The translations under genes were made by a program, and so were the position numbers. From assembly GCF_017743935.1 (NCBI RefSeq), contig NZ_JAGHRE010000001.1, positions 355,683 through 419,682 on the forward strand: DNA of 64,000 nt, in the 5' to 3' direction. The notes beneath the pieces are model-generated. The model was not told the origin of the DNA and searched no databases. It saw only the letters and a program-made list of their open reading frames with translations. Shown piece after piece: positions 1 through 8,351 of the stretch (position 1 is its first letter; each line of letters begins with the position of its first letter). Source of the DNA: Tropicibacter sp. R16_0 (lineage in GTDB: Bacteria; Pseudomonadota; Alphaproteobacteria; Rhodobacterales; Rhodobacteraceae).

Positions 1-494
1 CACCAGTGTTCTCGCACGAGCGGGTTGGCCGCGGCGGGCGAGAGTTCAAGTGTTTGAAATTTCGGACCATGCGAGTGGGGTCTGAACGCTTGCTCCGGCA
101 ACATTTGCAGGAAAACGCTAAGGCGAGAGAGGAATGGGATGCTCAGCAAAAATTGACTGATGACCCCAGGATCACACGGGTGGGTCGTTTCCTTAGACGT
201 ACAAGCTTGGACGAGTTGCCTCAAATTGTTAATGTTCTGAGAGGGGAGATGAGCCTTGTCGGCCCCAGGCCGGTCACGGTCGAGGAGTTGGACCGCTATG
301 CAGGGCATCTTCCCAAATACTTGGCTCTTAGGCCCGGCGTGACCGGCCTGTGGCAAGTACACGGACGCGGACGCGTCAGCTACGCGGAGCGGGTCAAGAT
401 GGATGCACGATACTTCGCCAACGTGAGTTTTGGCGGGGATTTGTTGCTTCTTTTAAAGACCAGTCTCGTGGTTGTGCGATGGCAGGGACAATGA
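1..494 (+). CDS. Undecaprenyl-phosphate sugar phosphotransferase, 5'-truncated
   Basis: This is the C-terminal part of a bacterial sugar transferase (WbaP/ExoY/PssA family). These enzymes load the first sugar phosphate onto undecaprenyl phosphate at the inner membrane. The gene runs in from outside the window: the frame is open from base 3, and the first visible residues belong to the conserved HERVGRGG and FKCLKFRTM blocks, so the N-terminal membrane segments are missing. Downstream are RRTSLDELPQIVNVLRGEMS and LVGPRP, followed by LRPGVTGLWQVHGR, all diagnostic of the family. Its TGA overlaps the ATG of the next gene. It is presumably the priming enzyme of the polysaccharide locus that follows. 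Confidence 0.93.
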   Translation, partial: PVFSHERVGRGGREFKCLKFRTMRVGSERLLRQHLQENAKAREEWDAQQKLTDDPRITRVGRFLRRTSLDELPQIVNVLRGEMSLVGPRPVTVEELDRYAGHLPKYLALRPGVTGLWQVHGRGRVSYAERVKMDARYFANVSFGGDLLLLLKTSLVVVRWQGQ

Positions 495-2734
495 ACGAAG
501 ATCGAACTGGAAATGGGCTCAGACGTGGCCTCGAACAAGACATGACACTGGCGGAATTGTTCCGCCAGTCCTTGTCGTTCGTGCGGCGGAATTTCTGGCG
601 CATCACGCTTCTGGGTTTCTTGTTCGCCGTCGCGGCGCTCTATGCGGCTCTCAATATCGAGCGGCTCTACAAAAGCTCGGCACAACTGATGATCGAGCGA
701 CCGGCGACCAACCCGATCGAAGAGGAAAACCCGACGTTTCCCGCGATTGGAACCAGCTATGTTGATGGTCAGATTCTGGTCATCCAGGCAGATGACACTT
801 TGCTCAGGATCGTTGAAAAAGCCGATTTGACGTCTGAGCCGTTCTTTCAATCCCAACCGCCCAACATTGTCGAGCTTGCGATCCGATACATCAAGCAACT
901 GGTGCCCAGTGATCATCAAAAGGGGCGTGGCCCCTTGCCCGAAGGGGCACCAGACCCAGCAGCATTGAGCGCGCGCAAAGCGCTGGATGACGCTCTGACC
1001 GTGTCCCGCGAAGGGGATACCAATGTCATTACCATCGATGTTCGGGCCAACTCACCCAAGCTTGCTCACCGCGTAACCGAAGCCGTGGTGGCCACATATG
1101 TAGACCTGCGCATCAGCCAGCGTCGTGCAGATGCTCTGCAAATGTCCGACTGGATTGATGCTCGGGCCGAAGAGCTGCGGCAAGAGGTCGAAATCGCCGA
1201 GAAATCCGTCACGGACTTCAGGGTCAAACATGGTCTGATCGGAGAGGCCGACGGCGCCTCGTTGAGCGACCAGCAGATCACCGAACTGAACGCCGAGCTT
1301 GTTCGGGCGCGCGGCGAACTTGCCTTGAAACGCGCGGCGCACGAAAGGGCTCAGACCCTGCTTGAAGAGGGGGGCGACATCCTGGGCCTTCCCGAGGTGC
1401 AATCGTCCGATATCCTGACCGAGTTGCGCCAGCAATTGTTTCAGGTCGAGCTGCGTGAACGTGACCTGAGTGCGACGTCACGCGGTGACAACGCGCGTTT
1501 GGAACAGGTGCGGCAAACCCGGGCGGCGATCGAACGTCAGATCGACAGACAGGTGCGGCGCATCGTCAATGTGCTCGGCAACGAAGTCGAAACCTTGGAA
1601 AACCGCACCCGCCTGCTTGGTGAGGCGCTGCTGAGAGCCAGCGGCCAATCCAAGATCGAGATCCGCAACAACGTCGATCTTCAACAATTGGAGCGCGTGG
1701 CCGAGGCCTATCGTCTGCGGTATCAGCGTTATCTGGACAATGCCGGCCTGGCCGAAGAGCTCAGCTCCTTCTCGACAAGCGGAACACAGGTTGTGACCAG
1801 TGCGACAACGCCTTTGGAACCGGTCTATCCCCCGATCAAAGTCTTCGTCATTTTGGGTTTCGTGTTTGGCGCGATGATCGCTGTTCTCTGGGGATTGGCG
1901 CGCGAAGCTCTGGATACGACCTTCAGAACGGTTGCTCAGATCGAGAGTGCGCTTGGGGTTCAGATTTTGGTGCAATTGCCCAAGCTGGACAAACGACAGG
2001 CCATTCCCGAGATCATCGAGGCAGAGCCGCTCTCACCGTTCACCGAAACCGTGGCAGCGTTGCGATATTCCGTCAGTGCCGATCATCAGGACGACGATAC
2101 TGCACCGGTGATCTACCTGGCCTCGACAGCGCCGTTTGAAGGCAAGACGTCGATCGCTGCGGCCTTGGCCACATCAGGAAGCGTTGCGGGACAGAAGGTT
2201 CTGTTGATCGACGGTGATCTGCGTCGTGCCGGGCTGTCCGAACTGTACGGCTTGGATGGCGAGATCGGGTTGGCGGACATTCTGCAAGGCGCTGACTGGC
2301 AACCCAGCACAGATGTCGAAGATGGCGTGCTGGATGTCCTGCCTGCGGGCATTTTGACCGACATGCCGATCAATGCACTGGAGTCCCCGAAACTGTCCGA
2401 GTTCCTGCAGCAAGCGCGACAGGACTATGACCTTATCGTCATTGACGGACCACCGGCGGCCAATGTGGCGGATTGTGCGATCCTGTCGCGTCACAGCGAT
2501 CGCATCTTGTTTGCCGTTCGTTGGGGGCAGACCCAGGTTGACGCTGCGCGCCGTGCATTGACACGGCTGTCCCGCAAGAAACTGGCCGGGGTTGTCCTGA
2601 ACTTCAGCGAGTTGAACGAGGATCCGTGGTTGGGCGAAACCTATCGCTTGTACAGCCGTTCAGGATCAGGAGCAGGCCGTAAGGCGCGTGGTGGCAAGGT
2701 CACATCGATTTCGGATTGGGGACGCCGCGCATGA
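491..2734 (+). CDS. Wzc/ExoP-like polysaccharide chain-length regulator with tyrosine-kinase domain
   Basis: A 747-residue inner-membrane polysaccharide co-polymerase fused to a BY-kinase-like domain. It has a Wzz-type N-terminal membrane segment (about residues 35-60), a long periplasmic coiled-coil region, a second membrane segment (about 450-475) and a cytoplasmic P-loop domain. The Walker A-like loop reads STAPFEGKTSIAAALA, Walker A' VLLIDGDLRR and Walker B YDLIVIDGPP. Typical BY-kinases have PGEGK, so the F in the loop is unusual. Only two tyrosines (ETYRLYSRS) remain near the C-terminus instead of a tyrosine cluster. The ATG at 491 is chosen because it overlaps the upstream stop as ATGA; an in-frame ATG at 479 is also possible. 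It probably controls polymer length and export. Confidence 0.9.
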   Translation: MNEDRTGNGLRRGLEQDMTLAELFRQSLSFVRRNFWRITLLGFLFAVAALYAALNIERLYKSSAQLMIERPATNPIEEENPTFPAIGTSYVDGQILVIQADDTLLRIVEKADLTSEPFFQSQPPNIVELAIRYIKQLVPSDHQKGRGPLPEGAPDPAALSARKALDDALTVSREGDTNVITIDVRANSPKLAHRVTEAVVATYVDLRISQRRADALQMSDWIDARAEELRQEVEIAEKSVTDFRVKHGLIGEADGASLSDQQITELNAELVRARGELALKRAAHERAQTLLEEGGDILGLPEVQSSDILTELRQQLFQVELRERDLSATSRGDNARLEQVRQTRAAIERQIDRQVRRIVNVLGNEVETLENRTRLLGEALLRASGQSKIEIRNNVDLQQLERVAEAYRLRYQRYLDNAGLAEELSSFSTSGTQVVTSATTPLEPVYPPIKVFVILGFVFGAMIAVLWGLAREALDTTFRTVAQIESALGVQILVQLPKLDKRQAIPEIIEAEPLSPFTETVAALRYSVSADHQDDDTAPVIYLASTAPFEGKTSIAAALATSGSVAGQKVLLIDGDLRRAGLSELYGLDGEIGLADILQGADWQPSTDVEDGVLDVLPAGILTDMPINALESPKLSEFLQQARQDYDLIVIDGPPAANVADCAILSRHSDRILFAVRWGQTQVDAARRALTRLSRKKLAGVVLNFSELNEDPWLGETYRLYSRSGSGAGRKARGGKVTSISDWGRRA

Positions 2735-4077
2735 CCGCCCGAGTTGCGGAACGGCGCAGCTCAATACTCCTGCGTCTGGTTGTGACAGCCGTGATCGCGT
2801 CCGTAACTCTGACCTGGGTGCCAGTGATGTCGGTCGGAGGGTTCGACCTGCGACTACCTTACATGATGGCCCTGATTTTGGGCGCCTTGCTGTGTCTGCA
2901 CCCCACGCAACTTGCAACCGGTATCAACTCGCTGTTGCGGATGATCCTGCCGTGGCTGGCGGCCTATGTGCTCTATTTGATCGTGCTGCAGGTCAACCTG
3001 GCCGGCGGGGCGACCAAGGGTATGGTGTTCCGTCAGGTCTTTTTCCTCACCTGTGGTCTGACGTTGGCAGTCGGAATTTCAGGGATACGGGCGGATGCGC
3101 GGGTTCTGCGATGGGGTGGAATGCTGGCGATTTTTGGTTTTTTTGCCTTTACCGAATTTTTGGCCCGGCAAATCGGGTTGAGTTGGACAACCACGCTGGT
3201 GCACTTCCTGTCGACTGGGGACTTGGGGTTTGTCTTCTACCATTTCCTGCGAGAGATGTTTCAGATGGTCGCACCCGAGGGCGTTGATGTACCTGCGTCG
3301 AACAAAAACATCGTCGCCGCGTGCATGTTCATCGCAATGGTCTTGATGCGGGCTGGATACACTGGTCGCGGTGCAGACCGGATCGGCGGGTTTGTGACGC
3401 TGGTCACTCTGCTGACCCTGGTGATCTTCAACACACGCTCGGTCTTGTTGATGGCTGCTGTCGGTATTCCATTTGCAGCCTGGATCGGTCTTGTTTGCCG
3501 AGGCGTTCGCAGCCCCGGCGAATTTTATGTGAAATCGTCCATCATCATTCTGAGCGCCTTGGCTCTGATCCTTGTCCTGTCTGCCGGGTCGGCAGCGATG
3601 GACGAGGTCGCGGCAAGATTGTCGTTCGAGGATCAATCGACCGAGGGTCGGTTGAACCAATATGCTTGGGCTTTCAGCCTCATCGAACAAAGCCCGCTTG
3701 TTGGTTCCGGTCTGGTTGAGCTGAATGGGCAAAACGTCCACAACCTGTTCATCGGGGCGTGGCTCCACGCGGGGTTGGCGGCTTTCCTTTTGGTGGTGAT
3801 TGCGTATCTGGGATTGTTATTATCCTGGCTTCTCTTTGTCTTTCGTCTTGTGGCTGCTCCTGGCAACTGGGTGTTGCCGGTTCGGGCAGAATGGGTGGCG
3901 ATCTTGCCTCTCATGCCGCTGTTTCGGGTATGGGTTGCGGGCGACGCCGGGCACCCGGGCTTTGGCGAGTGGATCGCGTTTGGAGCGTTTTTTGGCCTTG
4001 TACTGGCCAACCGGCGCGCGCGTGGGCGCGATCGAGCTTTTGTGCTGACGCCGATCTACAGGATGGCGCATTCGTGA
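2731..4077 (+). CDS. O-antigen ligase/polymerase family membrane protein
   Basis: A 448-residue polytopic membrane protein with about ten to twelve hydrophobic segments. The Wzy_C (O-antigen ligase/polymerase) signature lies near residues 305-355, with EGRLNQYAWAFSLI, SPLVGSGLVE and NVHNLFIGAWLHAG. The conserved histidine in NVHN is typical of this superfamily. In an exopolysaccharide locus such a protein usually polymerises lipid-linked repeat units on the periplasmic face (ExoQ/Wzy role); a ligase role cannot be excluded. The ATG at 2731 overlaps the previous stop codon by four bases. An in-frame ATG at 2716 would add five residues and is less likely. Confidence 0.85.
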   Translation: MTARVAERRSSILLRLVVTAVIASVTLTWVPVMSVGGFDLRLPYMMALILGALLCLHPTQLATGINSLLRMILPWLAAYVLYLIVLQVNLAGGATKGMVFRQVFFLTCGLTLAVGISGIRADARVLRWGGMLAIFGFFAFTEFLARQIGLSWTTTLVHFLSTGDLGFVFYHFLREMFQMVAPEGVDVPASNKNIVAACMFIAMVLMRAGYTGRGADRIGGFVTLVTLLTLVIFNTRSVLLMAAVGIPFAAWIGLVCRGVRSPGEFYVKSSIIILSALALILVLSAGSAAMDEVAARLSFEDQSTEGRLNQYAWAFSLIEQSPLVGSGLVELNGQNVHNLFIGAWLHAGLAAFLLVVIAYLGLLLSWLLFVFRLVAAPGNWVLPVRAEWVAILPLMPLFRVWVAGDAGHPGFGEWIAFGAFFGLVLANRRARGRDRAFVLTPIYRMAHS

Positions 4078-5390
4078 ATGTTGAAAAGCCCCAAACCGAA
4101 CCAAAACCCCCGTTGCCGCGCCTAAGAAGCAACCTGTTTTTTGCCCTGGTCGGGCGGGGCTATCTGGCTTTGACGCAACTGGGCATGATCATGGTCACGG
4201 CCCATTTGGGGCAGATCGAAGAGGTCGGTGCGCTTGCGCTTGCCACGGCCGTTGTCACACCACTCTTTTTTCTGGCCTCTTTGGGAATGCGCGAGGTTCA
4301 TACGGTCGATGACCTGACCCATTTTTCCCGGGCGGACTATGTCGCGCTGCGGTTTGTGGGCGGAATTCTGGCGTTGGCTCTAACAGTGCTTCTTGCTGTG
4401 ACCGTATTTGCGCAGGCGGGTGCGATTGTCCAATACTCACTTGTGCTGCTTGCACTGGTTCGATTTTTTGGCACCCAATCCGATCTGAACCACGGGATGT
4501 TCCAGCGCGCCGAACGTTTGGACTTTGTTGCCTGGTCCATCTTCGTGCGCGGGTCGGCTGGTTTCCTTGCCTTTGCGGTTGCTTTCTGGATCTGGCGGAA
4601 CCTGCCGGTCGCCTTGTGTTGTCAGGCGGCGGCCTGGGCGTTGGCTTATCGGGTTGCTGACCTTCGACTGCTGGAGCGGTTGGGGCAGCGTGTCGCCTGG
4701 GCTGACCTTTGGAAAACCGATCATCGCAAGCTGCTGCGGCTTGCGTGGTGGTTGTTGCCTGTCGGGGTGGCCCTGCTGCTGTCACGAGGTGCGATCAGCG
4801 TGCCGTCCATTGTCTTGGAAAGATCAGCTGGGCTGGCGGCGATCGGGCTGTTTGGGGCATTGGTGTATGTGCATACCGCGTTGAACATGGTGGCGAATAC
4901 CTTGGGCAGCGCGACGTCGGCCCGGTTGCGTCTGTACATTCGAGACGGGCAGCACGAGAACCTTCGCTGGTTGATGCGGTGGATGATCGGGGGCGCCTTT
5001 ACGCTTGCCGCAGCAGCCGTAACGGTGGCCTGGGTGTTTGGTGAACCGATATTGACGCTGGTTTTCGGGCGCGAATACGCGGCGCGCGAACTCTTCACCG
5101 TCATCGTGATGGGATCCTCGCTGACACTTTTGGCCACGCCCTTTATCACATTGCTTACGGCGGCTCAGGTGCTGTGGGTGCGATTTGCAATCGCAAGTGT
5201 CTCGTTTTGTGCCAGCGTGGGCGCAAGCCTTCTGCTTATCCCGGCATATGGAGTCATGGGCGCAGGCTGGGCATTTGTACTGACCTGCGGCGCGCAGTTG
5301 GTGGCGGCCTGTGTGGCGACCCTTTGGTGTAGATCCAGTATCCGGGGCAACACTCTGACCTGGTCGAATTCATACGAGGCTCAAAGGTGA
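4074..5390 (+). CDS. Wzx-like oligosaccharide flippase (MOP superfamily)
   Basis: A 438-residue, very hydrophobic protein with roughly twelve predicted membrane helices, resembling polysaccharide flippases of the MOP superfamily. These move undecaprenyl-linked repeat units across the inner membrane. The start is taken as GTG 4074, which overlaps the preceding TGA (GTGA) and leaves a short charged N-terminus (VEKPQTEPKPPLPRLRSN) before the first helix. The assignment rests on topology and on its position between the polymerase-like gene and a glycosyltransferase. Sequence signatures of flippases are weak, so the family call is less certain than for its neighbours. Confidence 0.78.
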   Translation: MNVEKPQTEPKPPLPRLRSNLFFALVGRGYLALTQLGMIMVTAHLGQIEEVGALALATAVVTPLFFLASLGMREVHTVDDLTHFSRADYVALRFVGGILALALTVLLAVTVFAQAGAIVQYSLVLLALVRFFGTQSDLNHGMFQRAERLDFVAWSIFVRGSAGFLAFAVAFWIWRNLPVALCCQAAAWALAYRVADLRLLERLGQRVAWADLWKTDHRKLLRLAWWLLPVGVALLLSRGAISVPSIVLERSAGLAAIGLFGALVYVHTALNMVANTLGSATSARLRLYIRDGQHENLRWLMRWMIGGAFTLAAAAVTVAWVFGEPILTLVFGREYAARELFTVIVMGSSLTLLATPFITLLTAAQVLWVRFAIASVSFCASVGASLLLIPAYGVMGAGWAFVLTCGAQLVAACVATLWCRSSIRGNTLTWSNSYEAQR

Positions 5391-6259
5391 TACCGGTCAC
5401 GATAGGTGTCGCCACGACGGGGCGTGCATCTGTTCTCAAGCAGATGCTGGACCATTTGAGCACGTTGAGCGATTTGCCCGACAAGGTCGTGCTCAGTATC
5501 GCGACACCTGAAGATTTTGAGGGGCCCGCGCCGGACGACATGCCATTTGAAATGGTCGTTCTCACCTCACCCAAAGGGAGCTGTGCGCAGCGCAACACGA
5601 TATTGAAGCAAGCGGTCGATGGTGAGATTGTCTTGTTCTTGGATGATGATTTTTTGATCATGGACGGCTATGTCACCGAACTCCGCCGGGTGTTTGACCA
5701 GGATCCGTCGATCCTGATCGCGACGGGCCATGTACTGGCGGACGGGGCGCGTGGTCCTGGTCTGACATTCTCTGACGCTCGGAACATGTTGCGGCAGGCG
5801 GATGGGCTGCAATCAGTCCAGCCTGTGGACACGCGTTCGGGGTATGGCTGCAACATGGCAGTGCGAGTGACAGCCCCTCCAGAGCTCTTTGACGAGACAC
5901 TCCCCCTTTATGGCTGGCTTGAGGACCTGGACCTGTCACGTCGGATATCTCGAAAGGGACGGGTGGTGCGTGCGGATGGATTGCAAGGTGTGCACCTGGG
6001 CGTCAAGCGCGGCCGCACGTCTGGGGTACGCTTGGGATATTCGCAAATCGCGAATCCCGTATACATGCTGGGCAAGGGCAGTTTGGGATGGCGTCATGCC
6101 ATGCGGTTGATGTCCCGAAACATTGCCGCCAACATGTTTGGGGCGATCAAACCGCCGCCCTATCTTGACCGGCGCGGACGGTTGAAGGGCAATCTGATCG
6201 CATTGCGGGATGTTTTGCGGCGCCGCAGTGATCCAAACCGGATATTGGAGTTGCACTAA
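5387..6259 (+). CDS. Family 2 glycosyltransferase
   Basis: A 290-residue GT-A fold glycosyltransferase, probably cytoplasmic or peripheral on the membrane. It begins with the typical GT2 strand ITIGVATTGR-like segment (PVTIGVATTGRASVLKQML), has SCAQRNTILKQA, and carries the nucleotide-sugar/metal-binding motif LFLDDDFLIMDG near residues 84-95. An acceptor-site region GWLEDLDLSRRIS (ED motif) follows. It would add one sugar to the lipid-linked repeat unit. Donor and acceptor cannot be read from the sequence. The GTG start at 5387 overlaps the flippase stop as GTGA, continuing the translationally coupled chain of the locus. Confidence 0.88.
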   Translation: MIPVTIGVATTGRASVLKQMLDHLSTLSDLPDKVVLSIATPEDFEGPAPDDMPFEMVVLTSPKGSCAQRNTILKQAVDGEIVLFLDDDFLIMDGYVTELRRVFDQDPSILIATGHVLADGARGPGLTFSDARNMLRQADGLQSVQPVDTRSGYGCNMAVRVTAPPELFDETLPLYGWLEDLDLSRRISRKGRVVRADGLQGVHLGVKRGRTSGVRLGYSQIANPVYMLGKGSLGWRHAMRLMSRNIAANMFGAIKPPPYLDRRGRLKGNLIALRDVLRRRSDPNRILELH

Positions 6260-6312
6260 GTGACGACATGCAATTCGATCCATTCCTATGATTTTGCCTG
6301 TTTCAAAATGGG

Positions 6313-7107
6313 GTGCATGACATGGACATGATCGGGCGCGCTCGTCAGTTGAATCAGGCGATGCTGAATCAGCTTGCGCCTCAACGGGTCGTTTTTCATC
6401 ACGTGCCAAAATGCGGGGGCACCTCTGTAGGGCGCGCTTTGCGGATGCGATATTTGTCCAGTCAGGCGACGGTCAAACCCGAGGCGTCGTTCCAGGCGTT
6501 CAAGGCTTTTTCCGGTCGCACGGACACGGATCAAATGATGCTTGACGTCAATGATCTGCGGAAGCAGATGCTTCTGTATCTGCTGTACGACGACATCCGC
6601 TGCATTTCGAGCCACGTGCCGTTTTCACATGTCGCCCACACCGAATTCAAAGACAGCTACAAGTTCATAACCCTGTTGCGAGATCCGGTTTCGCGGCTCT
6701 TGTCGAACTATAATTGGAACCGAAGCCGACCGGGTTCACATGGCCATGTCTCAGAGGACTTTGATACATTTCTTGCCAGCCGCCGGGCCGGAATGATGGG
6801 AACCGAGTTTGTCGAGATCTTTGCGGATATGCCGACTGATACGGACCTGACATCACCCGAAGCCATTGACCGGGCAGTGAAACATCTGAAGCTGTTTGAT
6901 GTTGTGGGGCGATTGGATGATCTGGACGGGTTTGTTCGAGACATTCGGCAGACACTTGGCCTGCGCATAAGGATCGGACATCGGAACAAGACGAGCAAGT
7001 CTGACAATGTGGTTTCACGGGCCTCATTGAACCAGACCCAGTTGGCCCAGGTAGAGGCGATCTGTGCCCCCGATATCGAGGTCTGGAAGCGGATGTTCCC
7101 AACTTAA
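6313..7107 (+). CDS. Sulfotransferase family protein
   Basis: A 264-residue PAPS-dependent sulfotransferase-like protein. The 5'-phosphosulfate loop is visible as VFHHVPKCGGTSVGRAL (residues 31-47). The 3'-phosphate region follows in FITLLRDPVSRLLSNYNWNR (about 117-136). This fits the family that sulfates carbohydrates, and its position after the glycosyltransferase suggests that the exopolysaccharide is sulfated, as known for several marine polysaccharides; that role is an inference. The GTG at 6313 is followed by in-frame ATGs at 6322 and 6328, so the exact start is open. Its TAA shares the tetranucleotide TTAA with the stop of the convergent aminotransferase. Confidence 0.82.
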   Translation: MHDMDMIGRARQLNQAMLNQLAPQRVVFHHVPKCGGTSVGRALRMRYLSSQATVKPEASFQAFKAFSGRTDTDQMMLDVNDLRKQMLLYLLYDDIRCISSHVPFSHVAHTEFKDSYKFITLLRDPVSRLLSNYNWNRSRPGSHGHVSEDFDTFLASRRAGMMGTEFVEIFADMPTDTDLTSPEAIDRAVKHLKLFDVVGRLDDLDGFVRDIRQTLGLRIRIGHRNKTSKSDNVVSRASLNQTQLAQVEAICAPDIEVWKRMFPT

Positions 7108-8234
7108 ACCGCGAGTTTTCTGGCCAGGTGGTGCACGATGGGCAAGGGCACGTCCGGCATGGCATTGATCGCACAACTGCGTTTGAGCAGATCCAGGGTT
7201 ACGGGGCAACTGTCCGGTCCGGGGCCATTGGGGTGCCCGGCCCATGCCCAAGGTGTGATACCAGAATGGGCCATCTTGCGGGTCAGGATTGGTCCCCATT
7301 CGGTGTAGACATGCTTTGACGTGTCAAACAACCTGCGCGCGCCGCGCCGTTCCGCGAATTGAACGGCTTCGGCCTCGGTCTCAAACGTCAGCACCAGGCT
7401 TGCCGCTTGCCCATCATCATGCAGCGGGGCGATCGGGTATCCGGCCCGCTCGAGCTTCTCAGTCATCACCTCGACACGCCGGGCCATTCGATCTATGCGG
7501 CCTTGTAGCTTGCGCAACTGCACACGCAGGATTGCCCCCTGCATTTCGTTGAGGCGAAAATTGTTGCCCAGGAATATTTCGTCCGGATCCACTTTGTTGG
7601 ATTGGCGAAACCCAAGGCCCATGTCATGCGCGTTCCTGGCGCGGGTCAAAAGCTCGGGGGTGTTTGTCAAAACTGCCCCGCCTTCGCCGCAGGTCATGTT
7701 TTTGTGCTGGTTGAAGCTGAACGTGCCCATGTCCCCAAACGTACCCAGAACCTGCCCTCGATAGCGGATGCCGACAGCTTGGCATGCATCTTCGATGACG
7801 TTCAGATCATGGGCGCGGGCGATGTCCAGAATGCGCGCAAGATCACAAGGTCGGTTGAGCATGTGGACCGGTATGATCGCACGGCTGCGCGGCGTGATCT
7901 TGGAGGCGAGATCGGTGGTGTCCATTGTGAGCGTCGTGTCGACCTCAACCAAGACCGGTACAGCTCCCACTTGCAGGACGGCTCCGGCGCTGGCCATCCA
8001 GGTGTAGGCAGGCACCAGCACCTCGTCCCCGGGGCCGATTTCACATGCTTGCAGGGCGGATATCAAAGCAGCCGTGCCACTTGAGACGGCCAAGGCGCCC
8101 TGACACCCGGCGAATTGGGCCAGTTCGTCTTCGAACCGATCACATGGCCCCCCAGGGCGTTCCGTGCGGGTCAGGGACCCGCCCGCCATGACGCGCCCGA
8201 CAGCCATCCATTCGCGAATGCCCAACCGTGCCAT
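7104..8234 (-). CDS. DegT/DnrJ/EryC1/StrS family aminotransferase
   Basis: A 376-residue PLP-dependent sugar aminotransferase-type protein. It shows the fold-type I landmarks of the family: GDEVLVPAYTWMASAGAVL, the aspartate in VIEDACQAVGIRY that contacts the PLP ring, and the Schiff-base lysine in FSFNQHKNMTCGEGGAV. Such enzymes aminate keto-sugar nucleotides, so this gene may supply an amino sugar to the neighbouring polysaccharide. The ATG at 8234 has GGAG eight bases upstream. The gene runs against the rest of the locus, shares stop-codon bases with the sulfotransferase, and is divergent from the GMC oxidoreductase. A TATAAT-like hexamer lies at 8307-8312 on this strand, but no good -35 partner was found. 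Confidence 0.88.
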   Translation of the reverse strand: MARLGIREWMAVGRVMAGGSLTRTERPGGPCDRFEDELAQFAGCQGALAVSSGTAALISALQACEIGPGDEVLVPAYTWMASAGAVLQVGAVPVLVEVDTTLTMDTTDLASKITPRSRAIIPVHMLNRPCDLARILDIARAHDLNVIEDACQAVGIRYRGQVLGTFGDMGTFSFNQHKNMTCGEGGAVLTNTPELLTRARNAHDMGLGFRQSNKVDPDEIFLGNNFRLNEMQGAILRVQLRKLQGRIDRMARRVEVMTEKLERAGYPIAPLHDDGQAASLVLTFETEAEAVQFAERRGARRLFDTSKHVYTEWGPILTRKMAHSGITPWAWAGHPNGPGPDSCPVTLDLLKRSCAINAMPDVPLPIVHHLARKLAV

Positions 8235-8351
8235 TCACACTGCTCCGTTACACTGGCCGTCCACAGGCGACAGTGTTTCAATACAAGCGGTTGCCGCCTG
8301 CGGTAGATTATATGACACTTTGTTCTGCATTCTGGTCACTAAAGCAAAAAT

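Noticed and set aside
8307-8312. TATAAT hexamer as the -10 box of the DegT gene.
   Set aside because: No acceptable -35 hexamer at 16-18 bases was found, so it is mentioned in the gene entry but not called as a promoter.
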